Origin: Streptomyces sp. PR69
GTDB taxonomy: Bacteria > Actinomycetota > Actinomycetes > Streptomycetales > Streptomycetaceae
DNA: 64,000 nucleotides
Reading direction: 5' to 3'
Assembly (NCBI RefSeq): GCF_026420845.1
Contig: NZ_JAOWCB010000026.1
Location: 21,505 to 85,504, forward strand
Positions 23,290 to 35,102 of this stretch are shown piece by piece. The number at the start of each line of letters is the position of its first letter. Position 1 is the stretch's first letter. The notes below the pieces were generated by a model. It did no database searches, was not told the DNA's origin, and worked only from the letters and a program-made list of their open reading frames with translations. Both the position numbers and the translations under genes were made by a program.

Positions 23290-25154
23290 ACGGCACGCCC
23301 GGCATAAACGGCACGTCCGCCACGTCCGCCACGCACGGCAACCGGGGCCTGCGCATCGTACGGCTGGCCAACTTCGTCACGCCGTCCTCCGGCGGACTGC
23401 GCACGGCGCTGCGCGAACTCGGCGCGGGATATCTGGCAGCGGGCCATGAACCCGTGCTGATCGTCCCCGGCGACCTGGAGAGCGACCGGCAGACCCCGCA
23501 GGGGCGGATCATCACCTTGCCCGGACCCGAGATCCCCGGCACCGGCGGCTACCGGGTGCTCGCCGGCCGGCGGCGGCTGCGGCAGGTGCTGGAGAGCCTG
23601 GAGCCCGACCGGCTGGAAGTCTCCGACCGCACCACGCTGCGCTGGACCGGCGAGTGGGCGCGCCGCCGCCGCATCCCCGCGGTCATGGTCTCGCACGAGA
23701 CGGCGGACGGCGTGCTGCGCACCTGGGGGCTGCCCGGGAAGGCCGCGGAGCGGGCGGCCGACCGGCTCAACCGGCGCAGCGCCTGGTCCTATACGCGCAT
23801 CGTGTGCACCACCGAGTGGGCGGAGCGCGAATTCGTCCGGATCGGCGCGCGCAATGTGGTGCGCGCCCCGCTCGGCGTCGATCTGGAGCACTGCCGGCCG
23901 GGCCGGCGCAGCACGGTGCTGAGGGCCAAGCACGCCGCGGGCGCGCGAGTGCTGCTGCTGATGTGCTCACGGCTCTCCGTGGAGAAGCGTCCCGGCATGG
24001 CGCTTGACACGCTTGCGAAGCTGCGGGAGCGGGGAGTGCGGGCCACGCTCGTGGTCGCGGGCGAAGGCCCGCTCAAGCTGTCGCTGATCCGCCGGGCGCT
24101 TGCCGAGCGGCTGCCGGTGGAGTTCCTCGGCCATGTCGCCGACCGCGAGAAGGTCGCCGACCTGCAGGCCGCGGCGGATCTGTGCCTCGCGCCGGGGCCC
24201 GCGGAGACATTCGGCCTCTCCGCACTGGAGGCGCTCGCCTGCGGAACACCCGTCGTCGCCAGCGCCTCCTCCGCCCTGCCCGAAGTCATCGGCGACGCGG
24301 GCGCGGCCGCCGCCGACACCCCTGAGGACTTCGCGGACGCGGTGCAGGACCTGCTCGCCCGCCCGGAACACACCCGGCGCGCGGCGGCGCGGGCCCGGGC
24401 CGAACTCTTCGACTGGCAGCGCTCGGTGACCGCGTTCCTCACCGCCCACGACGCCCCGCCGACCCGCCCCGAGGGGCCTGCGCTGGACGACACCCGGCCC
24501 GCCGGGTCCCGTGTCGCCGGTGTGCCTGTGGCCGGGGCTGTTGAGGCGCGTCGTGAGGGGGCTGGTCCCGACGGGTCTTGGTCTGCCGGGTCCCGCGCCG
24601 TCGGGGACGCTGCGACCACGGCCGGGTTTGCTGAGGCCCGTCCCGCCGAGGCGGTTGCGGCCGGGTCTGCCGGGTCCCGCTCTGTGGAGGTCCGCCGCGA
24701 TGCGCCCTGCGTCGCTGTGGCCCGTAATGCCGGGGTCCGGTCGGACGGGGTCCTGTCCGCCGGGTCCCGTACCGCCGGGGACGCCCCAGGCGCGGCCGGG
24801 TCCGCTGGGTCCCGTTCTGTGGAGGTCCGCCGCGATGCGCCCTGCGTCGCTGTGGCCCGTAACGCTGTGTCCCGCAACGCCGGGGCCCCGTCCGGCGAGG
24901 TCCGGGCCGACGGGGCCGGGGCCGCCCGGACTCGGTCCGCTCAGCCCCGTACCGCCGGGGCGCGTGCCCCGGCCGCGTTCGCCGAGGACCACCCGGCCAA
25001 GGCACGCGCCGCGAGGGCCGAGGGCGACGCCGAAGCGGATGCCGCAGAGCCCCTGCCCGTATTCGGCGCACCGCCGGCCGGGCCGCCTCCCGCCGGGGCA
25101 TGGCCCGCCGGTCGCCGGCCCGCGGGGACCCTTCCCCCGGAGGTGACGACATGA
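23286..25154 (+). CDS. GT4-family glycosyltransferase with repetitive tail
   Basis: This 622-residue protein has its enzyme part in residues 1-390: IVRLANFVTPSSGGLRTALRELGAGYLAAGHEPVLIVP, SRLSVEKRPGMALDTLAKLRERG, LVVAGEGPL, EFLGHVADREKV and AETFGLSALEALACGTPVVAS. Residues from about 390 to the end are an Ala/Gly/Arg-rich tail with a near-identical 45-residue unit repeated (the segment SRSVEVRRDAPCVAVARNA occurs twice). This tail is probably unstructured. It starts with an ATGA overlap and ends in another with the SGNH gene. Sugar specificity unknown; the tail is unusual for the family. Confidence 0.82.
   Translation: MNGTPGINGTSATSATHGNRGLRIVRLANFVTPSSGGLRTALRELGAGYLAAGHEPVLIVPGDLESDRQTPQGRIITLPGPEIPGTGGYRVLAGRRRLRQVLESLEPDRLEVSDRTTLRWTGEWARRRRIPAVMVSHETADGVLRTWGLPGKAAERAADRLNRRSAWSYTRIVCTTEWAEREFVRIGARNVVRAPLGVDLEHCRPGRRSTVLRAKHAAGARVLLLMCSRLSVEKRPGMALDTLAKLRERGVRATLVVAGEGPLKLSLIRRALAERLPVEFLGHVADREKVADLQAAADLCLAPGPAETFGLSALEALACGTPVVASASSALPEVIGDAGAAAADTPEDFADAVQDLLARPEHTRRAAARARAELFDWQRSVTAFLTAHDAPPTRPEGPALDDTRPAGSRVAGVPVAGAVEARREGAGPDGSWSAGSRAVGDAATTAGFAEARPAEAVAAGSAGSRSVEVRRDAPCVAVARNAGVRSDGVLSAGSRTAGDAPGAAGSAGSRSVEVRRDAPCVAVARNAVSRNAGAPSGEVRADGAGAARTRSAQPRTAGARAPAAFAEDHPAKARAARAEGDAEADAAEPLPVFGAPPAGPPPAGAWPAGRRPAGTLPPEVTT
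24661..24865 (+). repeat. Two copies of a 67-bp direct repeat spaced 135 bp, in frame
   Basis: The stretch beginning CCGGGTCTGCCGGGTCCC at 24661 recurs at 24796 with few changes (T/C exchanges). The offset of 135 bp is 45 codons, preserving the reading frame within the glycosyltransferase tail. Confidence 0.7.
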
Positions 25155-26802
25155 CCCGCGCGCCGGGCCGCGGACTGGGGAATCCCGCCGGGGCCGACGA
25201 CGGCAGACGCCCTCTGGAGCCGCGCGGCACGCTCCACGGCGCAGACCGCCCGATACGCACGGGAGCCGCCGACACGCCCGGCGGAGGGGCCGCACCGGCC
25301 GGGTCGTCAGCCGCCTGCCCGGAGGCGTTGCCAGAGGCCCTCGGCGGCGTCCCGCGGGTCAGCCGTCAGCCGGACGCGACCACTGGGGCAGCCGGCGGCC
25401 GCGCAGCCGCCGCCCATCCGCGCCAACGGCGTGCGCATGCGGTGGACGGCTCCATGGCCGGGGCGCCGCTGCCGCCCCGGGGCGACAGCCGCACTCCGCC
25501 CGCGCCCGGCCCGTCCGGCGCGCCGACTGCCCGCAGCGGACGCCCGGCCCACCGCGTGACCCCGGGGAGACCGCATACCCCGCCCTCCTCCACCCGGCCG
25601 GGGCGGCGGGGCGCCGTGGAGCCCGTACACGAGGAGAGACCGCTCCCGGCTGTCCCCGCTTCCCCGGCCGGGGATGCCGCCGCGGCGGCGCCCGACGCAC
25701 CGGGGGCGGCTGCCGCCCAGCCCGCGGTTCACATCTCGGCCGCGGGGGCATCCGGCGATGCCGACTCGGCCGCCGCCGACCAGCGGCATGCCCGTGCCGG
25801 CACGGCGCACCACCGGATCGGCGGGCGCCCCACCGAGCCGGTGGTCCACGCCTCGGGCGCACGGTCCCCGAACGCCGCACCGGCCGCAGCCGGCCAACCG
25901 CGCGCCGGCGTCGGCGCGGTGCACCCCGCCGAGCCGGAACCGCGTCGCCGTCCGCTGCGCTTCGTCGCGCTCGGCGACTCGCTCACCGAAGGCGTCGGCG
26001 ACCGCGCAGGCGACGGCTGGCGCGGCTGGGCCGCGCTGCTCGCCGATGGCCTGGGGCAGTCCGACGCGCCCGCCGACTTCCACAACCTCGCCGTCAGCGG
26101 GGCGCTCAGCAAGGACGTCGCCGAGCGTCAGACCCCCGAGGCCCTCGCCTGCCGCCCCGACGTCGCCTCCGTACTCGTCGGAGTCAACGACACGCTCCGC
26201 CGCACCTTCGACATCGCGGCGCTGACCCGCCGGTTCGACGCCGTCTGCGCGCAGCTCACCGCGGCCGGGGCCGTCGTCCTCACCGCCTGTCTCCCCGATC
26301 CGGGCAGCATGCTGGCGCTCCCCGCGCCGCTCGCCCGCCCCCTGGCGAGACGTCAGCGGGCCGTCAACGCCGTCGTGCACGCGGTCTCCGCACGCTACGG
26401 GGCGGTCCATCTGCACGCCTGCGACGCCGTGTGGGTCGCCGACCGCGCCATGTGGAGCGCCGACCGCCTGCATCCCTCGGAGCGCGGACACCGGACGATC
26501 GCGGCCTCCTTCCATGAGCTGCTCGCCCAGCGCGGCCTGGCCCACGGCCCCGCCCCCGCCCTGACGCCGGACCAGCCCGCCCCCACCCGCGCGGACACGG
26601 TCCTGTGGCTCGCCACCGCGGGCACTGGGTGGGTCGCCCGCCGCTGCACCGATCTGCTGCCGCAGCTGCTGCGGCTGGCCGGCTCCGAGGTGCGCCACTG
26701 GGCGCGCGGCACCAGCGCACGCCTGGACCGCAGCGCCGAACACGCCCTGTCCGCCGCGCTCGCCGCCGTGTCGCTGGACGTTCCGCTTGCCAGAATGGGG
26801 GA

Positions 26803-26806
<4 letters not shown>
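25151..26806 (+). CDS. SGNH/GDSL hydrolase with long disordered N-terminus
   Basis: This 551-residue protein has residues 1-260 as Ala/Pro/Arg/Gly-rich low-complexity sequence with no fold visible. A GDSL hydrolase domain follows: LRFVALGDSLTEGVGD (catalytic Ser277), AVSGALSKD (Gly block), VGVNDTLRR (Asn346), and the Asp438/His441 pair in DRLHPSERGH. A 90-residue Arg/Leu-rich C-terminus follows. The usual role is an esterase or lipase, here perhaps modifying the product of the adjacent glycosyltransferases. Start ATG at 25151 overlaps the previous stop (ATGA); a longer frame upstream is discounted. Stop overlaps the OplAH start. No signal peptide. Confidence 0.8.
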
Positions 26807-30398
<3,592 letters not shown>

Positions 30399-30420
<22 letters not shown>

Positions 30421-31382
30421 CCCCCGCGGGAGCCGTGACCCCCGCGGGAGTCGAGACGCCCGCGGGAGTCGAGACGTCGGCCGGAGCTGTGACGCCGTCC
30501 GGAGCTGTGACTCGGGCGGACCGCCGGCACAAACCGCACCGGGGCGCCGGGCCGCGCCTGGGCCGCCGCCGGGAGGTCCCGCTCATCGACCACCGCCACG
30601 ACCGGATAGCCGCCGGTCGTGGGATGGTCGGCCAGAAACACCACCGGCCGTCCGTCCGGAGGCACCTGCACCGCCCCCAGCACCAAGCCCTCACTGGGCA
30701 GCTCTGCTGTCACCGCCCGCCGCAGCGGAGGGCCCTCAAGGCGCAGCCCGATGCGATTGCTCGCCGATGAGACGCGGTACGCGCCCGAGGCGAGCGCCGC
30801 CGGCGCCTCGGGCGTGAACCAGTCGTCGCGCGGGCCCAGCCGGATGCGCAGCACCAGCTCGGCCGGCGGGCCCGGCCAGGGGGCCGCATCCGGCTGCGCG
30901 GGCGACGGCCCGCGCGGTGTGCCCAGCGGCAGCACCGAGCCCTCGGACAGCGGCGGCGGCCCGAGCCCGGACAGCAGATCGGCCGACCGGCTGCCCAGCA
31001 CCGCGTCGACCGCGATCCCCCCGGCGAAACCCAGATAGCTCCGCAGCCCGCTGACCGCGGGCCCCGCTTCCAGCACCGCACCCGCGGGGACGCGCACCGG
31101 AGCGCCCCAGGCCGCCGGCCGCCCGTCGACGGTCACGGCGCAGGGCGCGCCGCCCACGGCTGCCGTCACCGCACAACGGGGCCGCACCGCACACCCGTTG
31201 AGCGTGGTCTCCAGCACGGCCGCGCCGTCCGCGTTGCCGACGAGCCGGTTGACGAGACGGGCCGCGGACGGGTCCAGCGCGCCGGAACGCGGCACTCCCA
31301 GGTGCGCATGGCCGGGCCGCCCCAGGTCCTGCACGGTGGTCAGCGCCCCGGCCCGTACGACCGCGAGGGCCCGGTCGGTCAT
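30399..31382 (-). CDS. pxpC: 5-oxoprolinase subunit C (PxpC, AHS2-type)
   Basis: This 327-residue biotin-dependent-carboxylase-like subunit of the prokaryotic PxpABC enzyme opens 5-oxoproline to glutamate with PxpA and PxpB. Recognisable parts are VVRAGALTTVQDLGRPGHAHLGVPRSGALD, NRLVGNADGAAVLETTLNG, GIRLE-type GLRLEGP, and LADHPTTGGYPVVAVV near the end. The last 35 residues are repeats of about six residues (HSSGRR, LDSRG/R, GHGSRG), encoded by an 18-bp tandem array and not part of the family fold. Starts by ATGA overlap with pxpB. Convergent with oplAH, overlapping it by 22 bp. Confidence 0.9.
30411..30518. repeat. Six tandem 18-bp units at the oplAH-pxpC junction
   Basis: Units start at 30411, 30429, 30447, 30465, 30483 and 30501, each beginning GGAG and close to GGAGCCGTGACCCCCGCG. 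Unit 1 contains the oplAH stop. On the other strand they encode the C-terminal repeats of PxpC. Confidence 0.85.
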
Positions 31383-31996
31383 CGGCGCTCCACCGTGAAC
31401 CGCACCCGGGCGCCCGGCGTGAGCAGTGCGGCGGGCTCCCGCGCCGGGTCCCACAGCACCGTGTCCGCCGTCCCGATCAGCTGCCAGCCGCCGGGGGAGG
31501 AGCGCGGATACACCCCCGTATACGGTCCGGCGAGGGCCAGCGAGCCCGGCGGGACGGAGGTGCGCGGCGTGGGGCGGCGCGGCACGGCGTACTGCTCGGG
31601 CAGCCCGGTCAAATAGCCGAAGCCCGGCGCGAATCCGCAGAACGCGACCCGGTACTCGGCGGCCGCGTGGATGCGTATCGCCTCCTCCTCGGACGTCCGC
31701 CAGCAGGCCGCGACCGCGGCCAGATCCGGCCCGTCGTAACGGACGGGAATCTCGATCACCTCCTGCGCGGCTGCGGACAGCGGCGGAACCGCCCACTGGG
31801 GGAGCTGCCGCGCCAGCGCGGCGGGGTCGTCGAGGCCGTCGAGGAGAACGGTCCGCGCCGCGGGCACGATCTCCCGCACCGGCGGCAGCGATCCGGCCGC
31901 CCGCCGGCGCAGCAGCTCGGCATGGAGGGCCTGCGCCTCCGCGGCGTCTGCCAGCTCGACGAGCAGCGCCCGGTCCCCCATGGGCAGCACCCTCAT
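31379..31996 (-). CDS. pxpB: 5-oxoprolinase subunit B (PxpB, KipI/AHS1-type)
   Basis: This 205-residue subunit of the PxpABC complex begins MRVLPMGDRALLVELADAAEAQALHAELLRR, the family signature. Its middle reads VIEIPVRYDGPDLAAVAACWRTSEEEAIRIHAAAEYRVAFCGFAPGFGYLTGLPEQYAVPRRPTPRTSVPPGSLALAG, containing the highly conserved GFxPGFxYL segment. The end is TDTVLWDPAREPAALLTPG. It assembles with PxpC. Stop and start overlaps (ATGA) on both sides show tight coupling with pxpC and pxpA. Earlier KipI annotations of such genes are misleading outside Bacillus. Confidence 0.92.
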   Translation of the reverse strand: MRVLPMGDRALLVELADAAEAQALHAELLRRRAAGSLPPVREIVPAARTVLLDGLDDPAALARQLPQWAVPPLSAAAQEVIEIPVRYDGPDLAAVAACWRTSEEEAIRIHAAAEYRVAFCGFAPGFGYLTGLPEQYAVPRRPTPRTSVPPGSLALAGPYTGVYPRSSPGGWQLIGTADTVLWDPAREPAALLTPGARVRFTVERR

Positions 31997-32757
31997 ACGA
32001 ACGCCTCCACCCGCACGCCCGCGCCCTCCAGCTGTGCCCGTACCCGCCGGGCGAGTCCGACGGCCCCGGGGGTGTCGCCGTGGAGGCACAGCGAGCGTGC
32101 CCGGACCGCGACCGGCTGACCGCAGTGTGAGGTGAGGACGCCGAAGCGGGCCAGGGAGACGGAACGCTCCACGACCTCCGCGGGGTCGTGGATGACCGCG
32201 CCGTCCGACCCTCTGGGGACGAGCGTGCCCCCGGCCGTATAGGCACGGTCGGCGAACGCCTCGGCGACGACGCGAAGTCCGGCCTTCTCCGCCAGAGCGT
32301 GCAGCGTCGACCCGGGCAGACACAGCAGCGGAAGCCGCAGACCGGTCAGCTCGACCCCTTCGACGACGGCTGCGGCCTGCTGCTCGTCGTGGACGACGCG
32401 GTTGTAGAGCGCGCCATGCGGTTTGACATAGGAGACGGCGGACCCGGCGGCCCGCGCGAACACCTCCAGCGCGCCTATCTGATAGGCGACCTCTGCGGCC
32501 AGTTCGTCCGGCGGCACATCCATCGCGCGCCGTCCGAAGCCGGCCAGATCGCGGTAGGCGACCTGGGCGCCGATCCGCACCCCCCGCTCGGCTGCCGCAC
32601 CGCAGACCCTGCGCATGGTGGCCGCGTCCCCGGCATGGAAGCCGCAGGCGACATTGGCGCTGGTGACGACCGACAGCAGCTGCTCGTCATCGGTCAGCCG
32701 CCAGCGGCCGAAGCCCTCGCCGAGGTCGGCGTTGAGGTCAATGGAGACCGGTGTCAC
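31993..32757 (-). CDS. pxpA: 5-oxoprolinase subunit A (PxpA, LamB/YcsF-type)
   Basis: This 254-residue LamB/YcsF-family TIM-barrel-like subunit of 5-oxoprolinase opens with IDLNADLGEGFGRWRLTDDEQLLSVVTSANVACGFHAGDAATMRRV, containing DLGEG, NVACGFHAGD and the adjacent Asp/His thought to bind the substrate. VSYVKPHGALYN follows, and the later AFADRAYTAGGTLVPRG is also conserved. It is cytoplasmic, working with PxpB and PxpC and ATP. The GTG start overlaps the transporter stop (GTGA). The order MFS-pxpA-pxpB-pxpC suggests uptake followed by ring opening. Confidence 0.94.
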   Translation of the reverse strand: MTPVSIDLNADLGEGFGRWRLTDDEQLLSVVTSANVACGFHAGDAATMRRVCGAAAERGVRIGAQVAYRDLAGFGRRAMDVPPDELAAEVAYQIGALEVFARAAGSAVSYVKPHGALYNRVVHDEQQAAAVVEGVELTGLRLPLLCLPGSTLHALAEKAGLRVVAEAFADRAYTAGGTLVPRGSDGAVIHDPAEVVERSVSLARFGVLTSHCGQPVAVRARSLCLHGDTPGAVGLARRVRAQLEGAGVRVEAFV

Positions 32758-34049
32758 ACAAGCTCCCTGCCACGTGTCTCGGGCAGCCCGGACAGAGCCG
32801 CCACCGCAAGTCCGTACCCCGCCGCTCCGAAGACCAGCGCTCCGCCCACGCCCCAGCTGTCGGAGAGGAATCCCACGAGCGTCGGCAGGAAAGCCCCCAC
32901 CGCACGACCGCTGTTGTAGGTGAATCCCTGGCCCGTGCCGCGTACCGCCGTCGGATAGAGCTCGCTGAGGAACGAGCCGAACCCGCTGAAGATGGCCGAC
33001 ATACAGAACCCGAGGGGGAAGCCGAGGACGAGCAGCAGCCCGTTCGACCCCTCCGGGATGCTGGTGTACGCCAGGATTCCGGCCGCCGACAGCGCCGCGA
33101 AGAGGGTGATGTTCCGCTTTCGCCCTATTCGGTCGGTGAGATAGCCGCCGGTGAGATATCCGATGAACGCGCCTGAGATGAGAAAGGCAAGATAGCCGCC
33201 TGTGCCGACGACGGTCAGCCCGCGCTCGGTCTTGAGATAGGTCGGGACCCAGGTCGCCAGGGTGTAGTAGCCGCCCTGCACCCCGGTGGAGAGCAGGGTG
33301 GCGAACACGGTGATGCGCAGCAGATCGCCCCGGAAGATCGCGGAGAAGGAGCCGCGCCCGCTGCTGGAGGTGCGGCGCTTTGCCGCCTCGGGTGCGTCGC
33401 TGACGTTCCGCCGGACGTAGACGATCAGCAGGGCGGGCAGCGCGCCCGTCCAGAACATCACCCGCCAGGCGGTGTCCGGGTCCAGGAAGTGGAACACCAC
33501 GGTGTAGACGATGACGGCGAGCGCCCAGCCCGCCGCCCAGGAACTCTGCACCGCGCCGAGGGTCCGGCCGCGGTGTCTGGCGGTGGCGTACTCGGCGACC
33601 AGGATCGCGCCCACCGCCCACTCGCCGCCGAAGCCGAGACCCTGGAGGGCGCGGAAGACCAGCAGGGTCTCGTAGTTGGGGGCGAAGCCGCATGCGACGG
33701 TGAACACCGCATAGGTGGTCACCGTGACCATCAGGGCCTTCACCCGGCCGATCCGGTCGGCCAGGATGCCGGCGAGCGCGCCGCCGATCGCGGAGACGAC
33801 GAGGGTGACGGTGGTGAGCAGGCCCGTCTGGCCGTGGTCCAGGCTGAAGTACGCCGAGATCGCCACCATGCTCAGCGGCAGGGTGAAGTAGTCGTAGGAG
33901 TCGAGGGCGAAGCCGCCGAACGCTCCCGCGAAGGCGCGCCGCCCTCGCGGTCCGAGGGCGCGCAGCCATGCGAACGCGCCGGTGTCGTCCGGCAGTCGGC
34001 CTTGTCCGGTCTGGGTTTGGGGCTGGGACTGGGGCTGGGTCGTACTCAT
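32754..34049 (-). CDS. MFS transporter (metabolite:H+ symporter-like)
   Basis: This 431-residue membrane protein has 12 predicted helices. A short Gln-rich N-terminus (TQPQSQPQTQTG) precedes GGFALDSYDYFTLPLSMVAISAYF. The loop motif GILADRIGRVKALMV and the later GGYLTDRIGRKRNITL are the paired MFS signatures, while RALQGLGFGGEWAVGAILVAEYAT is typical of sialate/aromatic-acid type MHS transporters. As first gene of the pxp operon it is likely to import 5-oxoproline or a related acid (inference from context). ATG with GAGGTGC upstream. Divergent from a GntR regulator across a palindrome-bearing spacer. Confidence 0.88.
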   Translation of the reverse strand: MSTTQPQSQPQTQTGQGRLPDDTGAFAWLRALGPRGRRAFAGAFGGFALDSYDYFTLPLSMVAISAYFSLDHGQTGLLTTVTLVVSAIGGALAGILADRIGRVKALMVTVTTYAVFTVACGFAPNYETLLVFRALQGLGFGGEWAVGAILVAEYATARHRGRTLGAVQSSWAAGWALAVIVYTVVFHFLDPDTAWRVMFWTGALPALLIVYVRRNVSDAPEAAKRRTSSSGRGSFSAIFRGDLLRITVFATLLSTGVQGGYYTLATWVPTYLKTERGLTVVGTGGYLAFLISGAFIGYLTGGYLTDRIGRKRNITLFAALSAAGILAYTSIPEGSNGLLLVLGFPLGFCMSAIFSGFGSFLSELYPTAVRGTGQGFTYNSGRAVGAFLPTLVGFLSDSWGVGGALVFGAAGYGLAVAALSGLPETRGRELV

Positions 34050-34109
34050 CTGCACCTCGCAGTCGAAAGGGAGGGTGCTGCTGAGACCGTGCGGTTTCGC
34101 CAAAGTAGG

Positions 34110-34126
34110 GGATTGTTGAACGATCC
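34110..34126. promoter_or_regulatory. GntR/FCD-type operator candidate
   Basis: GGATTGTTGAACGATCC: seven of eight base pairs complement around a central G. The GTT.AAC core is typical of FCD-family operators. It lies between the divergent MFS and GntR genes, 61 bp from the MFS start. Confidence 0.6.
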
Positions 34127-34247
34127 GACAAGACCTGTGGACAGTCGTTCTGCGCGGCTGCTCGCCGGCGGCTTCTAGGATTCCTGCCGAGCACCTGCGC
34201 GCGCCGGCGGCGGCAGCGGCCGGCGAGGGAGAGAGGGCGTTGTGGGG

Positions 34248-34949
34248 ATGACGGAGCCGGGCATCGGCGGACTGGCGGACGACCGGCCGCTGCTGGGCCG
34301 CACCAGCACCGCGGAACGTGTCGCGGACATCCTGCGCACGAGGATCGCCGAGGGCTACTTCCCGCCCGGCGAGCGGCTTTCCGAGGATGCCATCGGCAAG
34401 GCCCTCGGCGTCTCGCGCAACACCCTGCGCGAGGCGTTCCGCCTGCTCACTCACGAGCGGCTGCTCGTGCACGAACTCAACCGCGGCGTCTTCGTCCGCA
34501 TGCTCGCCGTCCAGGACGTGGAGGACATCTACCGGACCCGGCGTCTCGTCGAGTGCGCCGTCGTCCAGGGCCTCGGCGACCCCCCGTACACACTGGACGA
34601 ACTCGACGCGGCCGTCGCGGACGGCGAGCGCTCCGCGCGGGAGCGCGACTGGAAAGGCGTCTCGACCGCGAACATCCACTTCCACCGGGAACTGGTCGCG
34701 CTGGCCGGGAGCGCCCGCACCGACGAGCTGATGCGCGGGGTCCTCGCCGAACTGCGGCTCGCCTTCCATGTCGTGGACGACCCGCGCCGACTGCATCAGC
34801 CCTTTCTGGTGCGAAACCGGGCAATTCTGGAGGCTCTGCGCGCCGGAGAGCCCACAGCCGCCGAACGCCTGCTGATCGAGTACCTCGACGACTCCCGCAG
34901 GCAGCTCGTCGAGGCCTACGGCGACATCGTGGCCGACGACGAGACCTGA
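34248..34949 (+). CDS. GntR family regulator, FCD (FadR-like) subfamily
   Basis: This 233-residue regulator has an N-terminal wHTH (about 18-85: AERVADILRTRIAEGYFPPGERLSEDAIGKALGVSRNTLREAFRLLTHERLL). The C-terminal all-helical FCD effector domain has the metal-binding His/Asp region NIHFHRELVALAGS and the final RNRAILEALRAGEPTAAERLLIEYLDDSRRQL. Such proteins repress divergent catabolic genes until a carboxylate ligand binds. A GTG six bases before the ATG is also possible; the ATG is preferred on spacing to GAGGGAGAG. The adjacent pxp operon is the probable target; 5-oxoproline is a candidate ligand. Confidence 0.92.
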   Translation: MTEPGIGGLADDRPLLGRTSTAERVADILRTRIAEGYFPPGERLSEDAIGKALGVSRNTLREAFRLLTHERLLVHELNRGVFVRMLAVQDVEDIYRTRRLVECAVVQGLGDPPYTLDELDAAVADGERSARERDWKGVSTANIHFHRELVALAGSARTDELMRGVLAELRLAFHVVDDPRRLHQPFLVRNRAILEALRAGEPTAAERLLIEYLDDSRRQLVEAYGDIVADDET

Positions 34950-35102
34950 ACCGCCCCCGGCGGACCCGGCCGTGGCCCCGTGCACACAGCGGCGGCCGGC
35001 GTACCGGGCCCGGCACCCCGGCCGGGCCGCGAAGGGGGCCGCGCCCGCGAGGTTTCCGTGCCGTTTCGACCGGTGTCAGTGCAAGGACCTAACCTGTGCA
35101 CC

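Noticed and set aside
23286..25154. Frameshift explaining the long glycosyltransferase tail
   Set aside because: The tail stays in frame, shows third-position GC bias and ends exactly in an ATGA overlap with the next gene.
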